The notes: generated from the sequence alone by a model not told the origin. Numbered from the stretch's first letter, positions 47,957-55,626 are shown. The stretch is DNA of 64,000 bases from Pseudobdellovibrionaceae bacterium (GCA_019637915.1 JAHBUV010000001.1:2016565-2080564); one strand, 5' to 3'. Translations and numbers: made by a program.

Positions 47957-48610
47957 TTAATCTTCAGATTTTCCGCCGTGGATCATATCTGAAATGATCC
48001 CCTGATCCTTGCAATTTTCCGCAATTACGATTCCGATGATATGACCAGCAATAAAGACGACAAAGAACCACATCATGAATTCATGAATACTCTTAATTGT
48101 ACCGCCAAAGTCACTTGATAACCCGATTTCTGTTTTGAAAGTCATCAGAATGCCCGTAACAACCATTAGCATCGTCACGATATAGAAAACTGCGTATCCG
48201 ATCTTAACAAAAGCGAAATGGAGTGCCTCACCTCGTTCCTGAATCGGAATGCGTTTGATGCCCAGGGCGCTCTTTATGGCGGAAACGCTTGGGAACTGTC
48301 TTTCAATAAATAGTGCGATCAGCACTCTTGCTAGCAATAGAGCGCTTAGAATGTATCCCAAGTAAATATGCCATTCCCATAAAGGGTTACGGATGGCAAC
48401 AGCGATTTCCTTCGCCAATCCGGGAGTAATCTGGATTCCAGCCGCCCCTAATTTTTCTTCAATCAAAACGGAATTTATGCGCCAACTCAGGAATGTCTTT
48501 CTAATGAGTACGGTTGCCAGGAGTGCCAAGATCACTACAAAATTTGACCAGTGCCAGAGCCGAAGACAGAGGGGTTGGTATTTCTTGAAACTGAATTTTG
48601 AAACTGTCAT
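47957..48610 (-). CDS. cytochrome b561-like membrane protein
   Basis: 217 aa with four TM helices and paired His: 'LCLRLWHWSNFVVILALLATVLI' (TM1), 'LWEWHIYLGYILSALLLARVL' (TM2), 'LHFAFVKIGYAVFYIVTMLMVVTG' (TM3), 'IHEFMMWFFVVFIAGHIIGIVIAE' (TM4). Cytochrome b/b6-type electron carrier, distinct from the b561 at 46519. More AT-rich than its neighbours and single in its direction. Confidence 0.85.
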   Translation of the reverse strand: MTVSKFSFKKYQPLCLRLWHWSNFVVILALLATVLIRKTFLSWRINSVLIEEKLGAAGIQITPGLAKEIAVAIRNPLWEWHIYLGYILSALLLARVLIALFIERQFPSVSAIKSALGIKRIPIQERGEALHFAFVKIGYAVFYIVTMLMVVTGILMTFKTEIGLSSDFGGTIKSIHEFMMWFFVVFIAGHIIGIVIAENCKDQGIISDMIHGGKSED

Positions 48611-48664
48611 GAGCTAAGATCCTCTCTTTGCCGCGAGCGCGGAGCATACCAATATTAAAGCAGT

Positions 48665-50038
48665 TTAGTGCAGATGAAATTCCTGCCCATGTTCAGGGAC
48701 TAAGGCTCGCAGACCCAGCTCCTCTTCGATGCGATGGCGAAGGGCATCGGCCGCTTCCGGCTCGCCATGGGTTACGATAACTCTCTTCGGCTTGCGCTTC
48801 AAGGCCGAAATCCATTTAAGAATCCCGTCCGCATCCGCGTGGGCCGAAAACGTCTCGAGATTTACGAGCTCCGCCCTTATCGGCCAATACTGGCCGTGGA
48901 TCTTAACCTGTTCCGCTCCGCGCACCATGAGGTCTCCGCGAGTTCCCCCCGCCTGAAATCCCACGAACAGGATCGTGTTTTTCGGGTCCGGCGCAATCGA
49001 TTTCAAGTGATGGAGAACTCTTCCGCCCGTGGCCATACCGCTCGCCGCGATAATAACCGCAGGCTCGGTTCTGGCGTTTAGCGCTTTGGATTCCTCTGGA
49101 GTGCCCACGACTCGAACGGATTTCCAGAGGGAGTTCAGCTCCGCCTCGCTGATTTTCAGCTCATCCATATGTGCCGCGAAGGCTTTGTTTGCCTCTGCGG
49201 CCATGGGGCTATTGAGATAAACCGGCAAGTCGCGCGGGATCTGTCCCGCTTCTTTCAGGCGATGGACGTAGTAGAGAATGAGTTGCGCGCGGCCGACGGC
49301 AAACGATGGGATCAAGACGATTCCTTTCCGTTGAATCGTGCGAGTGATGATCTCCCTCAGCTCTTCTTGCGGATCGCGATCGGGATGTTTTCTATTTCCA
49401 TAAGTGGATTCGACAACGAGTTCGTCGGCGGCGTTCGGAATTTCGGGATCGCGAACCATCGGATCATTACTGCGACCCAGGTCGCCCGAGAAGATGATTG
49501 AGCCCCCTTCTGTCTTTACGCGAACGCTCGCCGCCCCCAACAAATGCCCGGCAGGAAAGAACTGAAACTCGAAAGTGCCGAGACCACCTTTTGAGACTTG
49601 AGTGACCGCCCCCCAAGGAACGGCCTTAAAATACTTCAGCGACTCCTTTGCATCGCTCATCGTATAGAGCGGAAGAGCGGGATGATGCTTGGAAAAGCCT
49701 CGAAGATTGGCGAACCTCGCCTCCTCCTCCTGAAGGAAGCCAGAATCCGGAAGCATGATTTCGCAAAGATCCACCGTAGGCGGCGTGGTATAGATCGGTC
49801 CTCGATATCCGTTCTTCACCAGGAGCGGAACGTAGCCGCTGTGGTCGATATGGGCATGGGTCAGGATGACAGCATCGAGTTTTTCAAGGTCGACAGGGAA
49901 TGGGTCCCGGTTCTTCAAACGAAGATTCTTGAATCCCTGGAACAGCCCGCAGTCGAGTAAAATCTTTGTCTCACCGTGCGAGAGAAGATAGCGGGAGCCG
50001 GTGACAGTGCCCGAAGCCCCGAGAAACTGAATTTTCAT
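48665..50038 (-). CDS. MBL-fold beta-CASP RNA-processing nuclease-like protein
   Basis: 457 aa. Metallo-beta-lactamase core 'LTHAHIDHSGYVPLL' (HxHxDH), 'AGHLLGAASV', 'FSGDLGR', then beta-CASP motifs including 'PSFAVGRAQ', 'IIAASGMATGGRVLHHL' and 'FSAHADADGIL', with 'VTHGEPEAADAL' at the end. These proteins (CPSF73/YsbA-like) are Zn-dependent RNases or uncharacterised hydrolases. AAGGAG precedes ATG 50038. Confidence 0.92.
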   Translation of the reverse strand: MKIQFLGASGTVTGSRYLLSHGETKILLDCGLFQGFKNLRLKNRDPFPVDLEKLDAVILTHAHIDHSGYVPLLVKNGYRGPIYTTPPTVDLCEIMLPDSGFLQEEEARFANLRGFSKHHPALPLYTMSDAKESLKYFKAVPWGAVTQVSKGGLGTFEFQFFPAGHLLGAASVRVKTEGGSIIFSGDLGRSNDPMVRDPEIPNAADELVVESTYGNRKHPDRDPQEELREIITRTIQRKGIVLIPSFAVGRAQLILYYVHRLKEAGQIPRDLPVYLNSPMAAEANKAFAAHMDELKISEAELNSLWKSVRVVGTPEESKALNARTEPAVIIAASGMATGGRVLHHLKSIAPDPKNTILFVGFQAGGTRGDLMVRGAEQVKIHGQYWPIRAELVNLETFSAHADADGILKWISALKRKPKRVIVTHGEPEAADALRHRIEEELGLRALVPEHGQEFHLH

Positions 50039-50420
50039 GTCGCTCCTTGGCTGAAAACTAAGTTTTTACCATAGCACAAGAGCTGAAGTTGTCGCTCCGC
50101 TCGCGGCTAAGCAAGAGTGCCTCGAATTTGATGCCCGTCCTCTCTGATTCCGATTTCCTAGATCGAGTTGCGAAAGTTGCTCTTGCGTGCTGGCGCTCCG
50201 AGGTCAAAGTCGTAAACAGCTTGGAATATTGGCTATTTTGTGGCGCGGCTTGCTAAAATTGCCGCGCCGGACTATCAACGGATCTGCTTTTGGGAGGACA
50301 AAGACGGAAATGATGTCGAGATCTATTTCAATCCCGTGGACGGGAGCATCGTGACGAAAAAGTGAAATCGAATGCGGGGGGCATACCCCCCCCCGCCATT
50401 CTCTTGAGGGAGCGATAAGA
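50039..50420. other. gene-poor stretch with a hairpin and a PepSY fragment
   Basis: No intact gene is seen. It holds a perfect hairpin GGCGCGGC/GCCGCGCC (50242-50249 with 50261-50268) and the duplicated 3' end of the PepSY gene described separately. Confidence 0.6.
50297..50365 (+). pseudogene. duplicated 3' fragment of the PepSY gene
   Basis: From 50297 to about 50383 the sequence repeats 47629-47715 with very few changes, including the last 22 codons (ending 'PVDGSIVTKK'), the TGA and the start of the downstream GC-rich hairpin. No signal peptide or start is present, so it is a remnant of a local duplication or recombination. Confidence 0.9.
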
Positions 50421-50888
50421 TCAATGGGCAAGCGGCTGCCAACCAGGATGGTCAAAATATTTCGGGTAGAGCTGAAGAGCATCGATAATTTTAATTGCTC
50501 CTGCCCGGCGGTCTTGAATCGATTTGGCGCTTTTCATCTGCTGATTCCCACCTAGAATCTGCGACAGAACCAAGTGAAGCTGCGCATCGGCTTTCGGGCT
50601 GAGCTTGCAGTTTTTGAAAATGGAATTCGTATGGGTGGAGATCTTCTCAGAGAGCTCGGCGTATCGAGGCTTCTTCAGCTTGCCGGCATGAATTTCGCCG
50701 AGCTTTGACGCCATGTCATCTCTGATTCCGGCCATGCCCTTCCTCAAGGGCGCATCCGTCTCCCATTTTTTTCCGGAATCCAGTTGTAGCGCAACGCCGC
50801 CGTGGGCGTTGTGACCGTGTTTTTCCTCAGCAAGCAGCGGGAACGAAGTCGTCACCATAAATACCAAAGCGAACAAAGATTTTTTCAT
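50421..50888 (-). CDS. exported helical protein of unknown function
   Basis: 155 aa. Signal peptide ('MKKSLFALVFMVTTSFPLLA'), a His-rich N-terminus of the mature protein ('EEKHGHNAHGG') that may bind metal, and a four-helix-like body with one Cys ('FKNCKLSPKADAQLHLVL'). The helical plan resembles cytochrome-c'-like or metal-resistance periplasmic proteins, but no CxxCH is present. GAGGT is upstream of ATG 50888. Confidence 0.65.
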   Translation of the reverse strand: MKKSLFALVFMVTTSFPLLAEEKHGHNAHGGVALQLDSGKKWETDAPLRKGMAGIRDDMASKLGEIHAGKLKKPRYAELSEKISTHTNSIFKNCKLSPKADAQLHLVLSQILGGNQQMKSAKSIQDRRAGAIKIIDALQLYPKYFDHPGWQPLAH

Positions 50889-50906
50889 AAGATACCTCAA
50901 TGTTTT

Positions 50907-51344
50907 TCAATCATTCGCGGAGAGATCAATTTTGAGCTGCACTTCGGTTTTCAACGCATTCGAAATGATGCAATATTTTTTGGCTGACTGGAGGAGCGTA
51001 CGAAGCTTCTCCATGTCAGCTGTAGAAGTATTAAGCGAAACATCCAGCTCAATCCCTGTGAAGACAATTCCCGCAGTGCTCTTATCCAGGTAACCACGAA
51101 TCGTAGAGCGGTAGCTCGTGAACTCGACGCCCTGCCGGCGCGTAAGAGATCGAAGGGTTGTGAAATAACAAAGCTCAACCGCGCCCAAGAGGAGAGTTTC
51201 GGGGCTCCAGACGCCGCCCGGTCCGTCGAAGTGCGGCGGAGGCCCTCCGCGAAGTGAGGGCTCGCTTTCGCCTTTCAGGGTGGCCAGCGACCCTTCGGCC
51301 TGATCAAGCTCGACTTTGTACTCGTGTGGAAAAGGAAAAGGCAT
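50907..51344 (-). CDS. OsmC/Ohr family protein
   Basis: 145 aa. 'GGVWSPETLLLGAVELCYFTTLRSLTRRQGVEF' carries the first family Cys, and 'AKKYCIISNAL' the second, i.e. the two redox Cys of the OsmC peroxidase family (reduce organic hydroperoxides, some act on persulfides). AGGAGA precedes ATG 51344. Follows the rhodanese gene by 9 nt in one operon with the ArsR-type regulator. Confidence 0.88.
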   Translation of the reverse strand: MPFPFPHEYKVELDQAEGSLATLKGESEPSLRGGPPPHFDGPGGVWSPETLLLGAVELCYFTTLRSLTRRQGVEFTSYRSTIRGYLDKSTAGIVFTGIELDVSLNTSTADMEKLRTLLQSAKKYCIISNALKTEVQLKIDLSAND

Positions 51345-51353
51345 GGGATTCTC

Positions 51354-51905
51354 CTATTGGTTATCGCAACGGCCAGAGGCCGGGCTGACTACACACATTT
51401 CTTTGGAGAGTGCCGGCTGAGCCTTATTCCAAGGCATGCGGGCGAGGAGCTCCGCCATTCCGCAGAAGCCGGTAGCGCCCGCGACGACGAGCCCGCCTCC
51501 CACGAACGCCGAAAGCAGAATGAAATTCAGGCTTACAAAATAACCGAGTAACGCTCCCAGCAAAACGATACCGCCTGCGATGAGCTGAACTTGCCGCAGA
51601 ATGGGAAGATGGACTTTCTGGGTTGCGACCGTAGGGTTGCCCTGACTTTTCCATTCCAGAATCCCACCCTTGAAGACTTCGATCCGAACTCCCTCACAGA
51701 AAGCCTCGGCCTGCTGAGCGGCTAGACCCGCGCGCTTGCCGCTCCGGCACATGAGGACGACCGGCTGACCGCGAAGAGTTTTTAAGATCGCTGGAGCTTG
51801 CTTGCCAAAGGCGGAAAGCGGGATATGGATCGAGCTTTCGATGTGCTCGGCCTCGAATTCGTCTTTCTCTCTTACGTCAATGATAACCGGATTTACTGGA
51901 TTCAT
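51354..51905 (-). CDS. rhodanese-DUF2892 membrane protein
   Basis: 183 aa. N-terminal rhodanese domain ('VIIDVREKDEFEAEHI') with the active-site loop 'CRSGKRA', then a DUF2892/YgaP-like membrane part with two TM helices ('QLIAGGIVLLGALLGYFVSLNFILLSAFVGGGLVVAGATGFCGM'-type region, residues ~113-155). Resembles E. coli YgaP, a membrane sulfurtransferase. ATG overlaps the stop of the ArsR-family gene (ATGA). Confidence 0.9.
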   Translation of the reverse strand: MNPVNPVIIDVREKDEFEAEHIESSIHIPLSAFGKQAPAILKTLRGQPVVLMCRSGKRAGLAAQQAEAFCEGVRIEVFKGGILEWKSQGNPTVATQKVHLPILRQVQLIAGGIVLLGALLGYFVSLNFILLSAFVGGGLVVAGATGFCGMAELLARMPWNKAQPALSKEMCVVSPASGRCDNQ

Positions 51906-52249
51906 AAAGGCTTGCTCCTTTTTGAAACTGAGGCGCTAACTTTGGTGCAGAAAACGTTGTGCAACGACCGCATCAGTTTCAGCACCCTCGGGTCTTGAAT
52001 CGCATAGCGGACGAACTTGCCGTCACGGCAGGAGGACACGAGTCCCTCCGCCTTCATGCGCTGAAGAAACTGCGAAAGCTGGGATTGCGAGGCGCCGCAA
52101 AGCTCCTCAAGATCGCTCACCGTCTTCTCTCCCATCGAGAGATGGCAGAGCACCTGAAGTCTTTGTGGGTGAGCAAGCAATTTAAGCAGATGCGCGACCT
52201 CGTCACATTGCTCAAGCATGGGATTAGCGTGTGAGTAGCTCGTTTTCAT
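51902..52249 (-). CDS. ArsR-family regulator of the BigR/YgaV/SqrR type
   Basis: 115 aa winged-helix repressor: 'LLKLLAHPQRLQVLCHLSMGEKTVSDLEELCGASQSQLSQFLQRMKAEGLVSSCRDGKFVRYAI'-type core. Cys35 ('VLCHL') and Cys101 ('LHNVFC') line up with the two persulfide/redox-sensing Cys of YgaV, BigR and SqrR; three extra Cys (15, 51, 74) are present. It probably represses the rhodanese-OsmC operon and itself. The start at 52249 lies inside the operator-like palindrome; ATG 52219 (Met11) is an alternative. Confidence 0.88.
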   Translation of the reverse strand: MKTSYSHANPMLEQCDEVAHLLKLLAHPQRLQVLCHLSMGEKTVSDLEELCGASQSQLSQFLQRMKAEGLVSSCRDGKFVRYAIQDPRVLKLMRSLHNVFCTKVSASVSKRSKPL

Positions 52250-52284
52250 ATTATGATATTATAATATGATAACGTTATGGTCAA
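52247..52284 (-). promoter_or_regulatory. promoter and overlapping operator of the ArsR-type operon
   Basis: On the minus strand TTGACC (52279-52284) is followed after 15 bp by TATAAT (52258-52263), or after 17 bp by TAATAT. The palindrome CATATTAT-N6-ATAATATG (52247-52268) covers the -10 element and the first start codon, the usual place for an ArsR-family operator. Transcripts would start at or just before the first ATG, so that ATG may be leaderless. Confidence 0.7.
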
Positions 52285-52327
52285 TGCCTATATTGCGCCG
52301 AGGGCCTCAGTGGTGAGCCAAGACCAT

Positions 52328-52498
52328 TTAGTCCGTCAGGGGTAGCTGCATAGCGCGGCCCCACTTGGACGATTGCGAGTCTTTGATCAGCTGAATTTGT
52401 GCCGCTCGAAGCATGTGATTAAGGCGCGGAAGCTGGCCCACCGCTGCGACTATTAGTACGACGATTAGAGCTGCTTCAACTAGTTTGCGGAATACCAT
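52328..52498 (-). CDS. small single-TM protein next to the recombinase remnant (56 aa)
   Basis: ATG 52498 has GAGGAGG 6 nt upstream, an unusually strong site for such a short frame. The peptide begins with a TM helix ('LVEAALIVVLIVAAVGQL'), then a cytosolic amphipathic part ('MLRAAQIQLIKDSQSSKWGRA'). It starts 10 nt after the recombinase frame, so the two look co-transcribed. No family recognised. Confidence 0.65.
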   Translation of the reverse strand: MVFRKLVEAALIVVLIVAAVGQLPRLNHMLRAAQIQLIKDSQSSKWGRAMQLPLTD

Positions 52499-52508
52499 TT
52501 GAACCTCC

Positions 52509-52949
52509 TCAGGTTTTGGCTGTTGTTTGTTGATGACGTTTGATAACGGCGTTGACGGAGCTGTGAAACCATTGCTTACCCATTCGAGTAGGGATGTTCT
52601 GTTGATTCAAGAGGTCGGCTATGAGTCTGGCGCTTTTCCCGTTCTGCCAAAGCCGCAGGATTTTTTGGACTACGCGGTACTCTTTCGGGTCCACAACGAG
52701 TTTGCCATCAAGCCAGTCGTAGCCGTAGGGGAGGACCGGAGGCCGCATTTGCTTAGACCGCGATGCTTTCTTCTTCGGACATTTGACCGCCCGCCTAAGT
52801 GTGTAGCCACGGGACGTGAGCGCCTCGCGGATGGAGGTTTTGGCGAAACCCGTTTTTGCTTCTATCTCGCGTAACGAGCATCCAGCGCGGTAAAGCGGCT
52901 CGCAAGCCTCGAAAATATGCTCTTTAGATTTCGGAGAAAATCGAATAAT
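52509..52949 (-). pseudogene. serine-recombinase C-terminal part (HTH plus Recombinase domain), no canonical start
   Basis: The frame encodes an HTH-like segment ('CSLREIEAKTGFAKTSIREAL'), a Lys-rich linker, and a Recombinase-domain match ('LPYGYDWLDGKLVVDPKEYRVV', 'LLNQQNIPTRMGKQW'). The N-terminal resolvase catalytic domain with its nucleophile Ser is missing. The frame is open up to a TAA at 53010-53012, but no ATG, GTG or TTG starts it before the conserved part; ATT at 52949 is the only plausible site, so it is probably decayed. It sits just inside repeat B. Confidence 0.7.
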
Positions 52950-53026
52950 ATCGTGGGGTACGGGGGTGACCTGCGCTTGTGCGTCTGTCCTCGCGCCGAC
53001 GCCACCATTTTATCAGACGCATTTAC

Positions 53027-53126
53027 GTCCGCAGTTTGTCCGTCAGCTCCAAATTAGAAGGAGCTGGCGGCGGTTTCTGCTTGTGCGTCTGTTGTTGCTC
53101 CGTTAACGAGACGGAGGGAGTCGAAC
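53027..53126. repeat. structured direct repeat B
   Basis: Copy of repeat A (43380-43480), 100 nt. The same hairpin is present, here 11 bp: 53040-53050 with 53060-53070, one G-U. Relative to A, one A-T pair is replaced by G-C and the loop differs, so pairing is kept while sequence drifts. A weaker match continues upstream (52993-53026), resembling the tmRNA 3' end (CCACCA-TTTT). The block GCTTGTGCGTCTG also occurs a third time at 52975-52987. Confidence 0.8.
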
Positions 53127-53142
53127 CTAAATGGAATGGCAG

Positions 53143-53751
53143 CTATGGCGTTTCCGTACAGAACGTCGCCTCGAGCCCCAGGATCGCGGCTTTGATCCTC
53201 ATTCTAAGTTCAGCATCTGTATCTGCGGGTTCTTTCTTCCGGGCGCCACGGTTGTGTACTTCAAGCAAGATATTAGGAATTCCAACAGCTCCGAGCAGAA
53301 ATCGAACTGCGTGGTGAGGATTCGAGAGCGAGAGGCTTCGCTTCCGTAGGTGAGCATCTAGAGTGCTTCTCAAAAGGACAAAGTGTTTCGAAAAATTTTT
53401 GCGAAGGAAAGATGTCACCACGCGATCATTCGATAGAACGTCCGATAGAATCGCTGTCAAAATCTCGCGATGGTCGCGCGAAAAAGTGGCGATTTGAAAA
53501 AGGACATCGTTGAGATCACCAGTTTCGTCATGAGCCTTTCCGAGATCGGCAAGAAATCCAAGATAGATCTCGTTTAGCGCCCGAAGGATGAATTTTTCCT
53601 TCGTCCCAAAATGATAGGCAAACATCCCCAGGTTAGCGCCCGCTTCGTTAGCTACATCTCTCACCGAAAGATTTGATGCGCCGTGCTTCTTCAGGAGGCT
53701 GATACCGGCTTCGATCATTTTCTTATCTAAGTTATTGGATTTTCTAGCCAT
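53143..53751 (-). CDS. TetR-family transcription regulator
   Basis: 202 aa. N-terminal TetR HTH: 'MIEAGISLLKKHGASNLSVRDVANEAGANLGMFAYHFGTKEKFILRAL', then a helical ligand-binding domain. Divergently placed from an exported cupin gene, with two operator-like palindromes between them, so it probably represses both. Low GC relative to backbone. Confidence 0.92.
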   Translation of the reverse strand: MARKSNNLDKKMIEAGISLLKKHGASNLSVRDVANEAGANLGMFAYHFGTKEKFILRALNEIYLGFLADLGKAHDETGDLNDVLFQIATFSRDHREILTAILSDVLSNDRVVTSFLRKNFSKHFVLLRSTLDAHLRKRSLSLSNPHHAVRFLLGAVGIPNILLEVHNRGARKKEPADTDAELRMRIKAAILGLEATFCTETP

Positions 53752-53772
53752 TTATCACCATTTTTTGATAAC

Positions 53773-53786
53773 TATACGATCGTATA
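53773..53786. promoter_or_regulatory. TetR operator-like palindrome 1
   Basis: TATACGATCGTATA is a perfect 14-bp palindrome, 22 bp upstream of the TetR start. Confidence 0.7.
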
Positions 53787-53805
53787 ATTTCGATTGATTT
53801 TAAAC

Positions 53806-53819
53806 TATACGATTGTATA
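53806..53819. promoter_or_regulatory. TetR operator-like palindrome 2
   Basis: TATACGATTGTATA, one base from perfect and near identical to site 1. The centres are 33 bp apart, about three helical turns, so two dimers would bind the same face of the DNA. Confidence 0.7.
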
Positions 53820-53847
53820 ATAATAGACGCAAAGCAATGGAGTCAAA

Positions 53848-54192
53848 ATGAAAACAGTAAAATATTTAATACCACTCGCGATTGGTTTCTTAAGCGGGCC
53901 TGCGTTTGGAGAGATGGGGAACAAGATGAAGGGTTCGATTTCGGATTCGGTTCAGTTGAAAAAAGAAGACAAGTCGGTGGCTTCTCTTTTTAGTGGCTCA
54001 TTCAAAGTTGTGGGAATTGGCCTGATGAAAGGTCAAAAGCTAGAGAAGCATACGACACCGACCTCAGCTTTTCTTTATGTTCAGAGCGGAGCCGTTGTCT
54101 TTTCAATGGGAGGAAAAATGGAATCGCTGCGCGCGGGTGATTACTTCGCGATCCCACCAAAGGAAATGCACGAAGTTGAACGACTTCAGTAA
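53848..54192 (+). CDS. exported cupin-domain protein
   Basis: 114 aa. Signal peptide ('MKTVKYLIPLAIGFLSGPAFG'), then a small single cupin barrel: 'GQKLEKHTTPTSAFLYVQSGAVVFSMGG', 'LRAGDYFAIPPKEMHEVER'. The His pair typical of metal-binding cupins is only partly kept. GGAG precedes ATG 53848. Heads a three-gene operon controlled from the TetR intergenic region. Confidence 0.82.
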   Translation: MKTVKYLIPLAIGFLSGPAFGEMGNKMKGSISDSVQLKKEDKSVASLFSGSFKVVGIGLMKGQKLEKHTTPTSAFLYVQSGAVVFSMGGKMESLRAGDYFAIPPKEMHEVERLQ

Positions 54193-54212
54193 GTACTGAT
54201 CAAAGAAGATCC

Positions 54213-54647
54213 GTGAATTTGTCTCCGGTCGAGAAAGATCTTGTTCTAGGTGAAATGCGCACAATGCTTAAAGCAATTAACGGCATGCTAGGGGCTTTGA
54301 GCGATGGTGATATGAGCAAGGCCGCTGAGGCCGCTACTTCGGCAGGAATGGCGATGGCCGTAGACGCCAGTCCGATATTGATGGCGAAGTTGCCATTGGA
54401 TTTTAAAGAACTGGGAATGGGCACTCAAAAGGCATTTGATGACCTTTCCTCCGAAATCAAAAAGGGCTCGACTGTGCCTCAGGTTCTGGTAAAAATGCAT
54501 CAGATCACAAACAGATGTATCGCTTGCCATGAGACAAACCGGCTTGGTTCTATCACTCCGAAGTTCGACGGGCTTACTGCACAATTTGCGTTTCATCGCT
54601 GGGATATGCCGACGGCCCCCGGATTAAACGGAAAAAATTCGCAATGA
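54213..54647 (+). CDS. cytochrome c'-like protein lacking a signal peptide
   Basis: 144 aa, helical, with a haem c motif 'CIACH' near residue 113, the C-terminal placement seen in cytochrome c' and related monohaem proteins. From the GTG start at 54213 no signal peptide is encoded, nor is one found upstream in frame, yet haem attachment requires export. So the 5' end may have been lost or a frameshift may have removed it. It starts 20 nt after the cupin stop. Confidence 0.6.
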   Translation: MNLSPVEKDLVLGEMRTMLKAINGMLGALSDGDMSKAAEAATSAGMAMAVDASPILMAKLPLDFKELGMGTQKAFDDLSSEIKKGSTVPQVLVKMHQITNRCIACHETNRLGSITPKFDGLTAQFAFHRWDMPTAPGLNGKNSQ

Positions 54648-55036
54648 TTAAATATCTGATTCCGGGTTTCATCGTTTTATTTGGCTTTATGACTCTTAGA
54701 GAGGGCGGTTCCGTTTTGTTTTTTGACGGGATTGCCAGGCAAGAAGCCGGAGCCTTTGTGCCATTTGTTCTATGGTTCAATTTTCTGACGGGCTTTGCGT
54801 TGGTGACGGTAGGAGTGGCATTATTCAGGAATGCGAAGTGGTCGTTCCGCGTTTCTGCTGTGGTGGCGGCGCTTTCTTTTCTGGTTTTGGCGACCTTTTT
54901 GGTTTTTGTGGCTTTCGGTGGACGGCATGAGATTCGAACTTTGATTGCGATGCCGCTTCGGACCTTGATCTGGGTGGGAATCGCATTTTGGTCCTCGCGA
55001 GTGCGGAAAATAGAATCCAAAGGAGCATTAAATTGA
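54644..55036 (+). CDS. four-TM membrane protein
   Basis: 130 aa with four hydrophobic segments ('LIPGFIVLFGFMTL', 'FLTGFALVTVGVALF', 'VSAVVAALSFLVLATFLVFVAF', 'LIWVGIAFW'). ATG overlaps the previous stop. DoxX/DUF-like small membrane protein; family not firmly recognised. Possibly works with the cytochrome c'-like protein. Confidence 0.65.
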   Translation: MIKYLIPGFIVLFGFMTLREGGSVLFFDGIARQEAGAFVPFVLWFNFLTGFALVTVGVALFRNAKWSFRVSAVVAALSFLVLATFLVFVAFGGRHEIRTLIAMPLRTLIWVGIAFWSSRVRKIESKGALN

Positions 55037-55076
55037 TTTAAACAATCGGTATTTGTTTTCTCGGCGGTGAGATCGC

Positions 55077-55614
55077 TTAGAGATTCTCTTTTTCAAGTTC
55101 CATTCTGGCCTCGCTAGGCCCCAAAAGATCTTCCAGGAAAAATGCCGCGAGTTCCGAGCGGCCAGATAGGCCCGACTTCTCGTAGATGGCTGTAGACTGC
55201 GCGCGCGGTCTTTTCTGATGTCTTTCGGATCTCCGCGATCTCTTTGAGGCTCAATCCTTTCAAGAGAAGAAAGGCGACTTCTTTCTCGGAGATCGTCAGT
55301 TTCCAAGACGTCAGTTGCCTTTCGATTTCTTGGGAGAGGCCTTCAATGTGGACTCGGGCTTGTTTTCGCCACTGTTCGGCCTCTGCTTGGAGGCCGCTCG
55401 ACTTGAGAACTTCCGCAGCCAAGGATCGCTTCAGTGCGAATGAGCCTCGAAGTAGAAAAGCGACGCCCGCGAGCGCCGCTAGGGCAACAAATCCTTCCGC
55501 AGCCAAATGCCACCAATGGACGCCTTCACTGGAGTCGGCGAATAGGTCTGTTCCGACAAAGATGGCGGTTCCCAGGAGGATCGCTATTATGACCCAGCGT
55601 TCTCGGTTGTTCAT
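55077..55614 (-). pseudogene. frameshifted second copy of the membrane LuxR-type regulator
   Basis: Very close to the gene at 45985-46506 through the TM helices, linker and first half of the HTH. Then one base is missing in the stretch GCGCGCGGTCTTTT near 55200-55210 compared with the intact copy, which shifts the frame in the recognition helix; the downstream sequence still matches the other frame up to a TAA at 55077. Two bases could be restored by programmed slippage, but simple decay is more likely. Confidence 0.88.
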
Positions 55615-55626
55615 TCGGGCGCCTTT

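Noticed and set aside
53100-53126. GGGAGTCGAAC as the 3' end of a minus-strand tRNA
   Set aside because: Resembles a T-arm complement, but no acceptor, anticodon or D-arm could be assembled around it.
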